In this document: positions 48,554-57,397 of the stretch, in pieces
Layout: every line of letters starts with the position of its first letter
Position numbering within the stretch: position 1 is the stretch's first letter
Origin: CAZNNH01 sp964574335
GTDB lineage: Bacteria > Acidobacteriota > Vicinamibacteria > Fen-336
Direction: 5' to 3'
Length of the DNA: 64,000 nucleotides
NCBI GenBank assembly: GCA_964574335.1
Contig: CAZNNH010000014.1
Span: 1 to 64,000, forward strand
The notes under the pieces: model-generated
Database searches by the model: none
What the model saw: only the letters and a program-made list of their open reading frames with translations
What the model was told of the DNA's origin: nothing
Translations under genes and position numbers: made by a program

Positions 48554-49514
48554 TCCCGCCCCGCCCCGTCCGCCCCTCGAGCTCGAGCTCGAGCTTGCGA
48601 ACCCGGTACAGGAGATCCTCGAGGAGCTTGCGGTTGCTGGCGATCAGGTCCGCCATGATCCCCCAGAGCAGGGTCTGGAAGCCCAGGATCAGCAGCAGCA
48701 CGGTCAGGATGGCGGACTGGATGTGGCCCCGGACGTCACCCATCCACCAGAAGTAGGCGTAGCGCAACCCCAAGGCCCCCCCCGCGGCGAGCAGCGCGGA
48801 GCCGAGCAGGATGAAGACCTTGAACGGCTCGTACATCGCGTAGATGCGCAGGATGCTGGCCGCGCTCCGCTTCACGTACTCCCAGGTGGAGGTGAACAGA
48901 TGCGAGGGCCGCGTCTGCCGGGCCTCGATCCGGAGGCTGGTGACCGCCAGCTTCTTCTTCCCGGCCTGGATCACCGACTCGAGGGTGTAGGTGAACTCGC
49001 TGATGATGTTGAGGCGAAGCGCGGCTTCGCGGGTCAGGGCCCGGAAGCCGCTGGTGGTGTCCGGGACCTTGGTGCCCGAGACCTTGCGGACCACCCACGA
49101 GCCCAGCCACTGGAGCCCGCGCTTGGTCACCGAGAAATGGCGCACCTGAGAGACGCCGCGGTCCCCGATCACCATGTCCGCCTCACCCGCCAGGATCGGC
49201 TCGATCAGCCGGGGGATCTCGGCGCTCGGGTACTGGTTGTCGGCGTCGGTGTTGACGATGACGTCGGCGCCGAGCCGGAGACAGGCGTCCAGACCGGCCA
49301 TGAAGCCGTGGGCCAGGCCCTTGTGGCGCGTGAAGCGCACCACATGGTCCGCCCCGTGTCGCCGCGCCGTCTCGGAGGTCGTGTCGCTCGAGCCGTCGTC
49401 GACTACCAGGACCTCGACCCGGTCGATCCCGGCGATCTGGCGGGGGATCCCAGCCAGCGTCTCGGGCAGGGTCGCTTCCTCGTTGAGGCACGGGATCTGG
49501 ACGATCAGCTTCAT
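48546..49514 (-). CDS. GT2 with C-terminal membrane segment
   Basis: A 322-residue GT-A enzyme: MKLIVQIPCLNEEATLPETL, VLVVDDGSSDTTSE, and VNTDADNQYPSAEIP with the metal-binding DAD. Two hydrophobic helices lie around residues 235-300, followed by an acidic/basic tail predicted to be helical. Similar to undecaprenyl-phosphate glycosyltransferases. ATG 49514 fits the family N-terminus; a longer frame is noise over the promoter. First gene of a three-gene unit ending with the YfhO-like gene. Confidence 0.87.
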   Translation of the reverse strand: MKLIVQIPCLNEEATLPETLAGIPRQIAGIDRVEVLVVDDGSSDTTSETARRHGADHVVRFTRHKGLAHGFMAGLDACLRLGADVIVNTDADNQYPSAEIPRLIEPILAGEADMVIGDRGVSQVRHFSVTKRGLQWLGSWVVRKVSGTKVPDTTSGFRALTREAALRLNIISEFTYTLESVIQAGKKKLAVTSLRIEARQTRPSHLFTSTWEYVKRSAASILRIYAMYEPFKVFILLGSALLAAGGALGLRYAYFWWMGDVRGHIQSAILTVLLLILGFQTLLWGIMADLIASNRKLLEDLLYRVRKLELELEGRTGRGGSG

Positions 49515-49548
49515 CTCGGGTGGTGCCGCTGGAGCCTCGACTGCGAGA

Positions 49549-49557
49549 ACGGTAGCA
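49549..49557 (-). promoter_or_regulatory. Putative extended -10 before the GT2-GT2-YfhO unit
   Basis: The minus strand reads TGCTACCGT in the 61-bp gap between two minus-strand genes. The leader would be about 28 nt. Confidence 0.35.
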
Positions 49558-49575
49558 CAGCGTGCCCGGGCGCCG

Positions 49576-50502
49576 TTAGGCGCGGCCGGTGCGTCGCTCG
49601 ACGCCGGCACGCCAGCCGGAGTAGAAGCGGAACTGCCCGACGTTGTCGAGCACGGGCAGACCCGTCGGCCGTCGCTCCAGCCCACGTCCCGCCGAGAGGG
49701 CAGCGGCGCCGCCTCGGGGCTCCTCGGCCGGCGCCAGCGCGGGGGTCAGGCGGTCGAAGCCCGTATCCAGCGATGCCGGCGTGAGGAGCCTCAACCAGCG
49801 GCCCAGCTCCAGCAAGGACGACGCCCCGAAGCGCCGCTCTCCCCGAAGCTCCAGCGTGTCGGCATCGATCTCGAAGGGTCGGAGATCCCCGGTGTGCCGC
49901 AGGTGGAGCTGGAAACGAGCTCCCGGCGCCAGCGTTGCGCTGCGAACCCGTTTCGGCGAGTCGAAGCCGGTCATGTACTGGCGGCGGATGGCTCCGCGCA
50001 CCACCAGGAGCAGGTCGGGCGGGTCCAGCCGACGCCCGCCCTCTTCGCTCTCCACCTCCAGCCGGCCGGCAGCGAAGCTCGCCGCCAGGACCCGAAACGG
50101 CTGGCTGGCCGCAAGGATCTCGGTCTCGGGAACCAGGGTGACGGCGAGGCCGAGAGACGCCAGCCGGGACCCCTCGGCCGCCGCCTCGTCGTTGGGAGCC
50201 ACCAGGTGAGGCTGGTAGCCCGATCGGCGCACCCGTTGGCCGGCCTCGTAGCGGGTGAGACCGAGGGCCGAGGCCACTTGCTCCGGGCTCGCTTCCGAAA
50301 GGTCGAAGACCACCATCGACCGTTCGCGGCCGGGGCCGGCCGCTTCCCCGGTAGGTGACGTGATGGACCGAGCCGAACCCTCTGCCGCCTCGACCAGCGC
50401 GGCGGGCAGCGACCTGCCGCAGTAGACGCACACCGGCCGGGCCACCGCCACCGGGCGGCGGCAGCCCGGGCAGACACCGGCTGGAGGAGGTCCCAGGCTC
50501 AC
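49576..50502 (-). CDS. Hypothetical protein with N-terminal zinc ribbon
   Basis: A 308-residue protein that I do not recognise. Residues 11-28 form a zinc ribbon (CPGC and CVYC). The middle and C-terminal parts look soluble, with alternating strands such as LDPPDLLLVVRGAIRRQY and FQLHLRHTGDLRPFEIDADT and no membrane helix. Residues 80-120 contain a segment (MVVFDLSEASPEQVASALGL, EAGQRVRRSGYQPHLVA) that could be a ribosomal or regulatory helical domain. GTG 50502 overlaps the YchF stop by 4 nt, so it is cotranslated with that translation-associated ATPase. Confidence 0.7.
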   Translation of the reverse strand: MSLGPPPAGVCPGCRRPVAVARPVCVYCGRSLPAALVEAAEGSARSITSPTGEAAGPGRERSMVVFDLSEASPEQVASALGLTRYEAGQRVRRSGYQPHLVAPNDEAAAEGSRLASLGLAVTLVPETEILAASQPFRVLAASFAAGRLEVESEEGGRRLDPPDLLLVVRGAIRRQYMTGFDSPKRVRSATLAPGARFQLHLRHTGDLRPFEIDADTLELRGERRFGASSLLELGRWLRLLTPASLDTGFDRLTPALAPAEEPRGGAAALSAGRGLERRPTGLPVLDNVGQFRFYSGWRAGVERRTGRA

Positions 50503-51566
50503 ACGTTGAAGCGGAAGTTGATCACGTCCCCGTCCTGCACCTCGTAGTCCTTCCCTTCGAGGCGCAGCAACCCCCGCTCTCGGCAGGCGGAAAGAGAGCC
50601 GAGGGCGAGGAGGTCGCTGGCCGAGACCACCTCGGCACGGATGAAGCCGCGCTCGATGTCGGAGTGCACGGCAGCGGCGGCCCGCTGTGCTCGAGTTCCC
50701 CGGCGGATGGTCCAGGCGCGGCACTCGTCCTCGCCGACGGTCAGGAAGGAGATGAGGCCGAGGAGCTGGTAGGAGGCTTGCACCACCCGCTCCAGCCCGG
50801 ACTCGCGGAGGCCCATGTGCTCGCGGAATGCGCGCGCGTCCTCCGGTGCGAGCTCCTGCAGCTCGGCCTCGATCGGCGCCGAGACCGGGCACAGGGCCTG
50901 GCCCGGGCGCTCCGCCAGGGTGCCGAGGCCCATGGCGTGAAGCCTCTGCGGCGCGTCGCGGATCTCGTCCTCTCCGAGGTTCACGACCACAACCACCGGC
51001 TTGGCCGACAACAGGGCGTAGCCCTGGAGGCGGCCGGACTCTTCCGCCGACAGCCGGAGCTCCCGCAACGGCAGCTCCGCCTCAAGCGCCTGCTTGAGCC
51101 TCTGGAAGAGCTCCCGCTCGGCGACCTCCTCGGGTCGCCGGGTCTTCTTGATGCTGGACTCGAGCCGCAGCACCCGCCGCTCGGCCAGGCCCAGGTCGGC
51201 CAGGATCAGCTCCAGCTCCAGAAGACGCGCGTCCCGAAGCGGATCGACGGAGCCTTCCGGATGGGGCACGGTGTCGGCGTCGAAGGCCCGCACCACGTGG
51301 ACCAGAGCGTCGATCCCGCGCAGCGCCGGCAGATCCACCAACGCGGCGCTCTGACCCGGGCTGACGCCGGGAAGGTCCACGTACTCGACGACGGCTGGCG
51401 TCGTCTTGCGGGGATGGAAGAGCTCGGCCAGCGCCGTCAGCCGTGCATCAGGGACGGACGCCATGCCGCTGCGCGCCTCCGGCTTGGCCGACGGCGGCGC
51501 ACCGGTCAGGAGCTGAAACAGGGTGCTCTTTCCAGAGTAGGGGAGTCCGATGATCCCGGCCTTCAC
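50499..51566 (-). CDS. ychF: YchF/OLA1-type translation-associated P-loop ATPase
   Basis: A 355-residue member of the Obg-related family. The P-loop GLPYSGKST is at residues 7-15; the G3 region has DLPGVSPG; NLGE replaces NKxD, the change that gives this family ATP rather than GTP preference. A central coiled-coil arm and a C-terminal TGS domain (LISFLTVGEDECRAWTIRRG to the end) complete the family architecture. E. coli YchF binds the ribosome. GTG 51566 lies only 6 nt after a consensus TATAAT, implying a leaderless mRNA. Confidence 0.93.
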   Translation of the reverse strand: MKAGIIGLPYSGKSTLFQLLTGAPPSAKPEARSGMASVPDARLTALAELFHPRKTTPAVVEYVDLPGVSPGQSAALVDLPALRGIDALVHVVRAFDADTVPHPEGSVDPLRDARLLELELILADLGLAERRVLRLESSIKKTRRPEEVAERELFQRLKQALEAELPLRELRLSAEESGRLQGYALLSAKPVVVVVNLGEDEIRDAPQRLHAMGLGTLAERPGQALCPVSAPIEAELQELAPEDARAFREHMGLRESGLERVVQASYQLLGLISFLTVGEDECRAWTIRRGTRAQRAAAAVHSDIERGFIRAEVVSASDLLALGSLSACRERGLLRLEGKDYEVQDGDVINFRFNV

Positions 51567-51572
51567 GCTGGG

Positions 51573-51578
51573 ATTATA
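51573..51578 (-). promoter_or_regulatory. Consensus -10 of ychF, leaderless spacing
   Basis: The minus strand reads TATAAT, ending 6 nt before the GTG at 51566. Transcription should begin at the start codon. No -35 match is seen. Confidence 0.6.
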
Positions 51579-51602
51579 GGCCCCCGCCCCAGCCGACGGG
51601 GG

Positions 51603-51608
51603 TACAAT
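51603..51608 (+). promoter_or_regulatory. -10 element of the VWA-domain gene
   Basis: TACAAT ends 11 nt before ATG 51620, giving a leader of only about 5 nt. It is divergent from the ychF promoter with 24 bp between the boxes. Confidence 0.5.
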
Positions 51609-51619
51609 GGGCGGCGCTC

Positions 51620-53152
51620 ATGGCCTGCGTTGCCGCCCTCCTCCTGCTCCTGCTCGGCGCCCCGGAGCCGTCGCCGCCGCCGCCGGCGTCCCCGGCCGGC
51701 GACGAGCCGGTCATCCTGTTCCTGATCGACAACTCGGCCTCGTTGCCTCCGCTCGACCCGGACGAGAAGCGGATCGAGGCGCTCGAGCAGATGTTCTCGT
51801 TCCTGAAGGGGGCGCCGTACCGGCTGATCCTGTTCGGAGGCCGGCGGGAGATCCACGTCGACGACGTGTCGTACTACCGCAACGACGGCCAGTGGACCGA
51901 CCTGTACTTCGCCTTCGTCAAGGCCCAGGAGCTGATGGCCGGCTATCCGCAAGGGACCCGCTTCCGGCTGGTCCTGCTCACCGACGGGATCATCGACCCC
52001 CGGCCGGCCGACTGGAAGGACATGAAGGTCCCCGCCGGAGCGGACCTACGCATCTTCTCCGGCCAGAAGGTCATCCAGCTGATCCGCGAGCTCAAGGTGC
52101 CGCTCTACGTGATCCTGGTCGGGGACCTCCCCAAGGAGGGCATCCTCTCGACCGGCGATCTGGCCCCGCCGCTGGTGCTGGAGATGGTGGAGGCGGCCAA
52201 CGGCACGGCCGCCTCGCCGATGGCTCAGTCGCTGGCCGGGTTTTTCGATGACGACGGCGTGCTGCTGCGCAAGTTCGTGTTCCGGGTCGCCCCGTACGAG
52301 GGCCTCCGCAAGATCGAGACGGTGGTGCGCCGGATCGTGGCGGCGCCGAGCGGCATCGTCGAGCTGCAGTTCCTCACCTTCCTGGCGCTGCCCCTGACGC
52401 TCTTCCTGCTGCTGCTCCTGGGTGTCCTGGTGCGCTCGTTCCCTGGCAAGGGGGACGCGGAGATCCTGGAGCTGAGCCAGGGTGTGCCGCTGCACATCAC
52501 GGCCGATCGCCTGCACAAGCTGGAGTCGGGCTGGGCCACAACCGGGCTGGCGCTGGTCCCTGACGCCAAAGGTGCCTCCGCCACATTCACCTACAAGGCG
52601 GCGCCCCTCGACCTGCGTGGCGCCGGGCTGGACACGGCCGGTCTCGATCCGCAGTCGCTGCACCTCATCTCGCTCGAGCTACCGGAGCTCAAGCGCGAGC
52701 TGAGCCGCTATGCCGAGACCGGCTCCAAGGAAGAGAAGATCTACGCCTTGAACCTCGAGTACATGGCCAAGAGCTTCGACCCGGTCGCGGCCGAGCGGAT
52801 CCTGTCCACCGAACCCGGCGGCCGGCGTAGCCAGGCACCGCTGGACTTCTTGCGCGCCAAGGCCCACCTTCTCTTCGACGAGACCCTGAAGCGGAAGCTC
52901 ACCGAGCCCCGGGCCCAGATGGTGAGCTACGGGCCGAAGGGCACGCGGATGGATCTCCTTCCGGGCTCCCGGCCCCGCATCGGCCGATACGGGTTCGTCG
53001 TCACCAGTCTCGAGCGCGGAGGCCGCCGTGACGTCCGCCTGACCCTGTCGTACGACAGGGTGCCCTCTCTTCTTGGTATGAAGAGCTGGCTGCCGGGCGT
53101 CATCCAAAGGGCCTTCCGGCTTCGCCGCAGCAGCCGGCGCGTGGTCTCCTGA
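51620..53152 (+). CDS. VWA-domain protein with single membrane helix
   Basis: A 510-residue protein with an N-terminal signal/anchor and Pro-rich linker (residues 1-28). A von Willebrand A domain follows with a MIDAS-like DNSAS (Asp37, Ser39, Ser41) and LVLLTDGIIDP. A transmembrane helix spans about 253-273 (FLTFLALPLTLFLLLLLG). The cytoplasmic C-terminal half is unassigned, with an alpha-helical segment and Arg-rich end. Possibly a metal-dependent adhesion or envelope-assembly protein of the BatA/YfbK-like sort; function unknown. Confidence 0.75.
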   Translation: MACVAALLLLLLGAPEPSPPPPASPAGDEPVILFLIDNSASLPPLDPDEKRIEALEQMFSFLKGAPYRLILFGGRREIHVDDVSYYRNDGQWTDLYFAFVKAQELMAGYPQGTRFRLVLLTDGIIDPRPADWKDMKVPAGADLRIFSGQKVIQLIRELKVPLYVILVGDLPKEGILSTGDLAPPLVLEMVEAANGTAASPMAQSLAGFFDDDGVLLRKFVFRVAPYEGLRKIETVVRRIVAAPSGIVELQFLTFLALPLTLFLLLLLGVLVRSFPGKGDAEILELSQGVPLHITADRLHKLESGWATTGLALVPDAKGASATFTYKAAPLDLRGAGLDTAGLDPQSLHLISLELPELKRELSRYAETGSKEEKIYALNLEYMAKSFDPVAAERILSTEPGGRRSQAPLDFLRAKAHLLFDETLKRKLTEPRAQMVSYGPKGTRMDLLPGSRPRIGRYGFVVTSLERGGRRDVRLTLSYDRVPSLLGMKSWLPGVIQRAFRLRRSSRRVVS

Positions 53153-53190
53153 TGGGGTGCGAGGCTCGGCGGCGCAGAGGCTAGACGGCG

Positions 53191-54117
53191 ATGTCCACGC
53201 CGGTGCTGGTGGCCGGGTTCGACGGTCGCAGCCTCCTGCTGGAGGCACCGATCCTGAAGCGGGAGGGTCATCCCGTCGAGATGTGCGCTTCGGGGCGGTC
53301 CGTGCTGGAGGCGCTGGCGGCACGGAGCAGCCGACTGCTAGTGCTGGGTCCCGACGTTCACGACCTCGGGCTGGCTGAGCTGATCCGTCAAGTTCGAGCC
53401 AGCCCGCTCACCCGGCGGATCTCGATCCTGGCTCTGCTCCCCAGCGGTGAGGCCCCGGAAGCCGAGGAAGGACTCCTTCTGGCCGGGGCCAACGCCGCGT
53501 TGCGCCGCCCCCTGGACTCGTCGCTGCTCGAGCAGTGGATCGTCAAGCTGCTCCAGGTGCCGCGCCGCACCGACGTCCGGGTCCCGGTACGCGGCCACGT
53601 GGTCGGGATGCCACGAGCGGCAGCCGGGCGGTTCTACGGCCTGAGCCGGAACCTGAGCCTCAACGGCCTGCTGGTGGCCTGCCCGGAGGAGCTGGCCCCG
53701 GAGCACGACGTCGAGCTGGAGGTCCACCTCGAGGGCCCGTACCCTCGCCTTCGCGCCCTCGGCAGGATCGTGCGCCAGGCCGGTGAGGTGGCCTGGCCGT
53801 ACCGCGGGTACGGCATCGAGTTCCTCCTGGTGCCGCCCGAGTCCCAGGAGACGATCGCCAACCTGGTGGCGGGCGAGCGCGAGCCCGACCGCGGAAGCCC
53901 CGACCAGCCGCGCATCCGAGCCACGGTCGAGCACGAGACCTGGGTGTACGAGATCCTCGACCCGGTCCGGAAGGGCGACATCTGGCAGGTGGAGATCCGG
54001 CGCGGGCCGCGAGAGCGCTGGCGTCCTGGCGCGGGTGGCCCTTTCTACGTCGTGGTGGGCAGCTCTCCCGAGGCCGCCCATCGGGAGGCCAGAGCCTTCG
54101 TCGAGGGGCAGGACTGA
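53191..54117 (+). CDS. Degenerate receiver-PilZ domain protein
   Basis: A 308-residue protein. Residues 4-120 resemble a response-regulator receiver domain (VLVAGFDGRSLLLEAPILKR), but at the phospho-acceptor position the strand ends LLVLGPDV, so the conserved Asp appears to be Gly. Residues about 125-230 are a PilZ domain with RRTDVRVPVRG and LSRNLSLNGLLV, the RxxxR and (D/N)xSxxG c-di-GMP contacts. The last 70 residues are unassigned. It may sense c-di-GMP to control an envelope process; the receiver half is probably a protein-interaction module. Confidence 0.75.
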   Translation: MSTPVLVAGFDGRSLLLEAPILKREGHPVEMCASGRSVLEALAARSSRLLVLGPDVHDLGLAELIRQVRASPLTRRISILALLPSGEAPEAEEGLLLAGANAALRRPLDSSLLEQWIVKLLQVPRRTDVRVPVRGHVVGMPRAAAGRFYGLSRNLSLNGLLVACPEELAPEHDVELEVHLEGPYPRLRALGRIVRQAGEVAWPYRGYGIEFLLVPPESQETIANLVAGEREPDRGSPDQPRIRATVEHETWVYEILDPVRKGDIWQVEIRRGPRERWRPGAGGPFYVVVGSSPEAAHREARAFVEGQD

Positions 54118-55183
54118 CGCCCCAGGTCTCCGTCCTCCTTCCCGTGCGGGACGCAGCCGAAACCCTCGGCGCGTGTCTCCGGTCGCTCGCCCGGCAGACG
54201 CTGCGCGACCACGAGGTGGTGGCCGTCGACGACGGGTCACGCGACGGGAGCGGGGATCTGCTCGCCGCCTACGCTCGCCGCGACCCACGCTTGCGGGTGC
54301 TCATCACCACCGCCCGAGGGCTGGTGCCGGCCCTCAACCTGGCGCTGGCAGAGGCGCGAGCCCCGCTGGTGGCGCGGATGGACGCGGACGACGTGGCCTA
54401 TCCCGAACGTCTGGAGGCACAGGCCGGTCGCCTGTGCGCGGACCCTCGGATCTCGATCCTGGGCTGCCGGGTGCGGCTCGTCGGTACCCCCGGCCTCCCC
54501 AACTTCGGGATGCGGCGCTACGTCCGCTGGCAGAACTCGCTGCTGGACCACCAGTCGATCGCGCGGGATCTCTTCGTCGAGTCACCGTTCGTACATCCGA
54601 GCGTGATGATGCGCAGGGAAGAGGGCCTGGGCCTGGGCGGCTACCGGGAGTTCGACGGACCCGAGGACTACGACCTCTGGTTGCGGGCCCACGCCCGCGG
54701 CCTGCGTTTCGCCAAGCTGGCCGAGCCGCTCCTGCGCTGGCGGGACAGCCCCCGGCGCCTGACCCGAAGCTGCCGCCGCTACACCGGGGAGCGCTTCCGG
54801 GCGCTCAAGCTGGAGGCCCTGGAGCGGGGACCGCTGGTCGGCCGCCCCGGCGTCGTCATCTGGGGCTGCGGACCGGTCGGCAAGGGGTGGGCGCGGGCGC
54901 TCATCGCCCGAGGTCATCGGGTGCACGCCTTCGTCGAGGTGGCCCCGCGCAGGCTGGGCCAGGTTGTCCACGGCGCACGGGTGGTGGGCCCCTCTGATCC
55001 CCCCCGNNNNNNNNNNNNNNNNNNNNNNNNNNNNNNNNNNNNNNNNNNNNNNNNNNNNNNNNNNNNNNNNNNNNNNNNNNNNNNNNNNNNNNNNNNNNNN
55101 NNNNNNGCGGCGGTCGCCGGATCCGAGCGGTCGCCGACCATCTCGGGGTGACCGACGGTCGGGACCTCTTCGCGGTCGCCTGA
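54114..55183 (+). CDS. GT2 glycosyltransferase with C-terminal Rossmann-like domain, interrupted by assembly gap
   Basis: The N-terminal GT-A domain has QVSVLLPVRDAAETL, VVAVDDGSRDGSGD and ARMDADDVAYPERL with the metal-binding DAD. GPEDYDLWLRAHARG is also typical of GT2. From about residue 245 a Gly-rich Rossmann motif VVIWGCGPVGKGWARAL begins, then 100 Ns cut the gene. After the gap, frame 55109 reads RIRAVADHLGVTDGRDLFAVA to TGA 55183, plausible as the natural end. Frame on either side differs by two bases because the N run is a placeholder. The start CTG 54114 overlaps the previous TGA (CTGA); the next canonical start, GTG 54144, removes the first strand. Confidence 0.75.
55007..55106. other. 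Assembly gap (100 Ns)
   Basis: Exactly 100 N bases, the usual placeholder for a scaffold gap of unknown size. It interrupts the GT2 gene at 54114-55183, and both flanks read as parts of the same protein. Confidence 0.99.
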
Positions 55184-55206
55184 GACCGAGAGACGGAAGC
55201 GGCCGT

Positions 55207-55215
55207 TGGTATAAT
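55207..55215 (+). promoter_or_regulatory. Extended consensus -10 of the HEAT-cyclophilin gene
   Basis: TGGTATAAT, a TGn extension plus a perfect TATAAT, ends 12 nt before ATG 55228. It gives a leader of about 6 nt with no SD sequence. Confidence 0.6.
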
Positions 55216-55227
55216 CGCTTCTCCCGC

Positions 55228-57300
55228 ATGGCCGCCGCATCGAGCTCCCGTCCCCGGACCCGCCGCCGCCTCGCCGGCGCTGCCCTCACCCTGCTGATGG
55301 CGCTGCCCGCGACATTTCCGAGCCGGGCCGCGGCCGCAACCCCATCTCGCATCGAGAAGCTGGGACGGATCCTCGAGTGGGAGGTGCGCCAGGGCTCGCC
55401 CCAAGCCCTCGAGGCCTGGCTGCGGGATCGCGACCCGACCGTGAAACGTCGCGCCGCCCTGGCCGCGGGCCGTCTCCCCGACCCGGCCACGGTCCCAGCC
55501 CTGGTCGACCAGCTCAACGACCCCGAGCCACAGGTGCGCCAGATGGCCGCGTTTGCCCTCGGCCGGATGGGCCGGGCCGCAGGGGACCTCGGCACCGAGA
55601 GGCTGATAGCGGCGCTGCGTGACAACGATGCCAGCGTCCGAGCCCGGTCGGCCGAAGCCCTGGGGCGGATCGGGGGGGCTCGCGCGGGTCGAGCCCTGGC
55701 CGAGTTCGTCGTTGCCGGGATCCCGCGCGGGGCCCCCATCCTGACCATCCGCGGTGACGATCCCGCCAACCCGCAAGATCCTTGGCTGGAGCTGCGGCTG
55801 GGCGTGCTCGGGCTTGGCCGGCTCGGAGACCCGAAGGTGGCCGCCGGAGCGCTGCTGCTCTCGGGACAGCCGCGCTTCGACTGGTGGGCGGCCACATACG
55901 CCGCGGCCCGTCTTCGCAGCCCCCTGCTCCGCCCAGTCCTGCTGGCGGCCGCCACCGCCAGCGACCCGCTCTCTCGCGCCCTGGCGGCCGAGGGCCTCGG
56001 GGCCCTGGCCGACGCCAGCAGCCTCGAGCCACTGAGCCGGCTGGCGCGTGACCCGGAACCCTCGGTGGCGACGGCGGCGCTGCGGGCGCTGGCCGCCGTC
56101 GGGAATGGGGGAGCCCTCCCGGCCGTCGAGCGAGCCCTTCGAGCCAAGGACCCGGAGGTGGTCTGGGAGGCGCTTCGAGCCCTGGGCTCGCTCCCCCCCA
56201 CCGCCGAGCTCCGTGAGCGCCTGGTGCCCTTCTTGGGGCAACGAGAAACCTGGCTGCGTGGGGCTGCGTTTGGGGCCCTGGGGCGCCACGCGCCGGATGA
56301 GCTGGCGTTCCTCCTCTCCGGACTCGACGAGGATCCGGCCTGGCAGGTCCGCTCGAGCATCGCCACGGCGCTGGCCTCAGTGGGCGACGAGGTCAGCCTC
56401 GGCATCCTCCATCGGATGCTGGCGGACAAGGACGCGCGCGTGCTCCCCACAGTGCTCGAGGGGCTGCGGGCCGTTCGTGGCCGCGACTCGGTGCCGACGT
56501 TGCTGGACTACCTCGACCATCCCGACCCGATGGTCCGCGCCGCCGCCGCACGGGGCCTGCAAGCCCTCGGCGTCGATGCCCACATCGAGCCGCTGGCGGC
56601 GGCCTATCGGCGGGCCTTGACCGACCACGACAGCGATGCCCGCGAGGTCATCCTGGGCGTGCTCGGCGGGTCCTCGCTCGAGCCGGCGCGCGAGGTGCTG
56701 GAGCAGGCTGCCGCCAGCGACCCGGACTTCGCCCTGCGCAGAGAGGCGGTGGCCCTGCTGGTTTCGAGGGGTATCGACGCCCGGTTCATCGCGGACCGCG
56801 ACGACCGCGCTCCCCTAGACTACCGGGAAGCCATGGTCCCCTATGACCCCCGCCCGGGGGACCCTGTCTTCACGCCACGCGCCTTCCTCTACACCCGCCA
56901 CGGCCGGATCGAGATTCGCCTCAACGTCATCGAGGCCCCGCTCTCATGCGAGTCGTTCGTCCGCCTGGCGCAGCGTGGCTTCTACGATGGCCTGACCTTC
57001 CGCCGAGTCGTGCCTGGGGTGCGGGTGGAGGGTGGGTGCCCGAGGGGAGACGGTCACGGTGGGCCCGGCTACCGGCTCCGCTCCGAGCCGGGGCTCTTCC
57101 CTCACGGGCGTGGCGCGGTGGGCCTCGTGGGCTCGGCCGAAGACCGGGGCGGCAGCCAGTTCTTCATCGCTCTCACGCCCCAGCCCCAGCTCGACGGTGA
57201 CTCCACCCTGCTCGGGTGGGTCGTCGAGGGGCTGGAGCTCCTGGACGCGATTCGCCCTGGCGATCGCATCGACCGGGTCGAGGTATGGACCGGACAATGA
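55228..57300 (+). CDS. HEAT-repeat protein fused to cyclophilin-type peptidyl-prolyl isomerase
   Basis: A 690-residue protein. A signal peptide occupies about residues 14-36 (ALTLLMALPATFPSRAAAA). Residues 45-520 contain 10 or more HEAT-like repeats with recurring LxxxLxDxxxxVRxxAAxALG (for example DPEPQVRQMAAFALGRMG). Residues about 550-690 form a cyclophilin domain: FRRVVPGVRVEGG, GSQFFIALTPQPQLDG and the VVEGLELLDAI end. The catalytic FHRV Arg position reads FRRV with Arg kept. It probably folds or chaperones exported proteins in the periplasm, with HEAT repeats binding the client. Confidence 0.85.
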   Translation: MAAASSSRPRTRRRLAGAALTLLMALPATFPSRAAAATPSRIEKLGRILEWEVRQGSPQALEAWLRDRDPTVKRRAALAAGRLPDPATVPALVDQLNDPEPQVRQMAAFALGRMGRAAGDLGTERLIAALRDNDASVRARSAEALGRIGGARAGRALAEFVVAGIPRGAPILTIRGDDPANPQDPWLELRLGVLGLGRLGDPKVAAGALLLSGQPRFDWWAATYAAARLRSPLLRPVLLAAATASDPLSRALAAEGLGALADASSLEPLSRLARDPEPSVATAALRALAAVGNGGALPAVERALRAKDPEVVWEALRALGSLPPTAELRERLVPFLGQRETWLRGAAFGALGRHAPDELAFLLSGLDEDPAWQVRSSIATALASVGDEVSLGILHRMLADKDARVLPTVLEGLRAVRGRDSVPTLLDYLDHPDPMVRAAAARGLQALGVDAHIEPLAAAYRRALTDHDSDAREVILGVLGGSSLEPAREVLEQAAASDPDFALRREAVALLVSRGIDARFIADRDDRAPLDYREAMVPYDPRPGDPVFTPRAFLYTRHGRIEIRLNVIEAPLSCESFVRLAQRGFYDGLTFRRVVPGVRVEGGCPRGDGHGGPGYRLRSEPGLFPHGRGAVGLVGSAEDRGGSQFFIALTPQPQLDGDSTLLGWVVEGLELLDAIRPGDRIDRVEVWTGQ

Positions 57301-57349
57301 GCCGGGCTGTCCGGAGGTGGGGTGGCGGCCGGGGAAGAGAAGAGAAAGG

Positions 57350-57373
57350 AAAAGGGGGTGATTCCTCACCCCC
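57350..57373 (-). terminator. Intrinsic terminator after the first micro-ORF cassette
   Basis: GGGGGTGA (57354-57361) and TCACCCCC (57366-57373) form an 8-bp stem with a TTCC loop. On the minus strand the stem is followed by TTTT and a pyrimidine-rich stretch, a good Rho-independent terminator. Closing the 57398-57633 micro-ORF pair and possibly also slowing read-through from the plus-strand HEAT-cyclophilin gene. Confidence 0.7.
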
Positions 57374-57397
57374 TCTCGGTCGGCCGTCCGGATCCTG

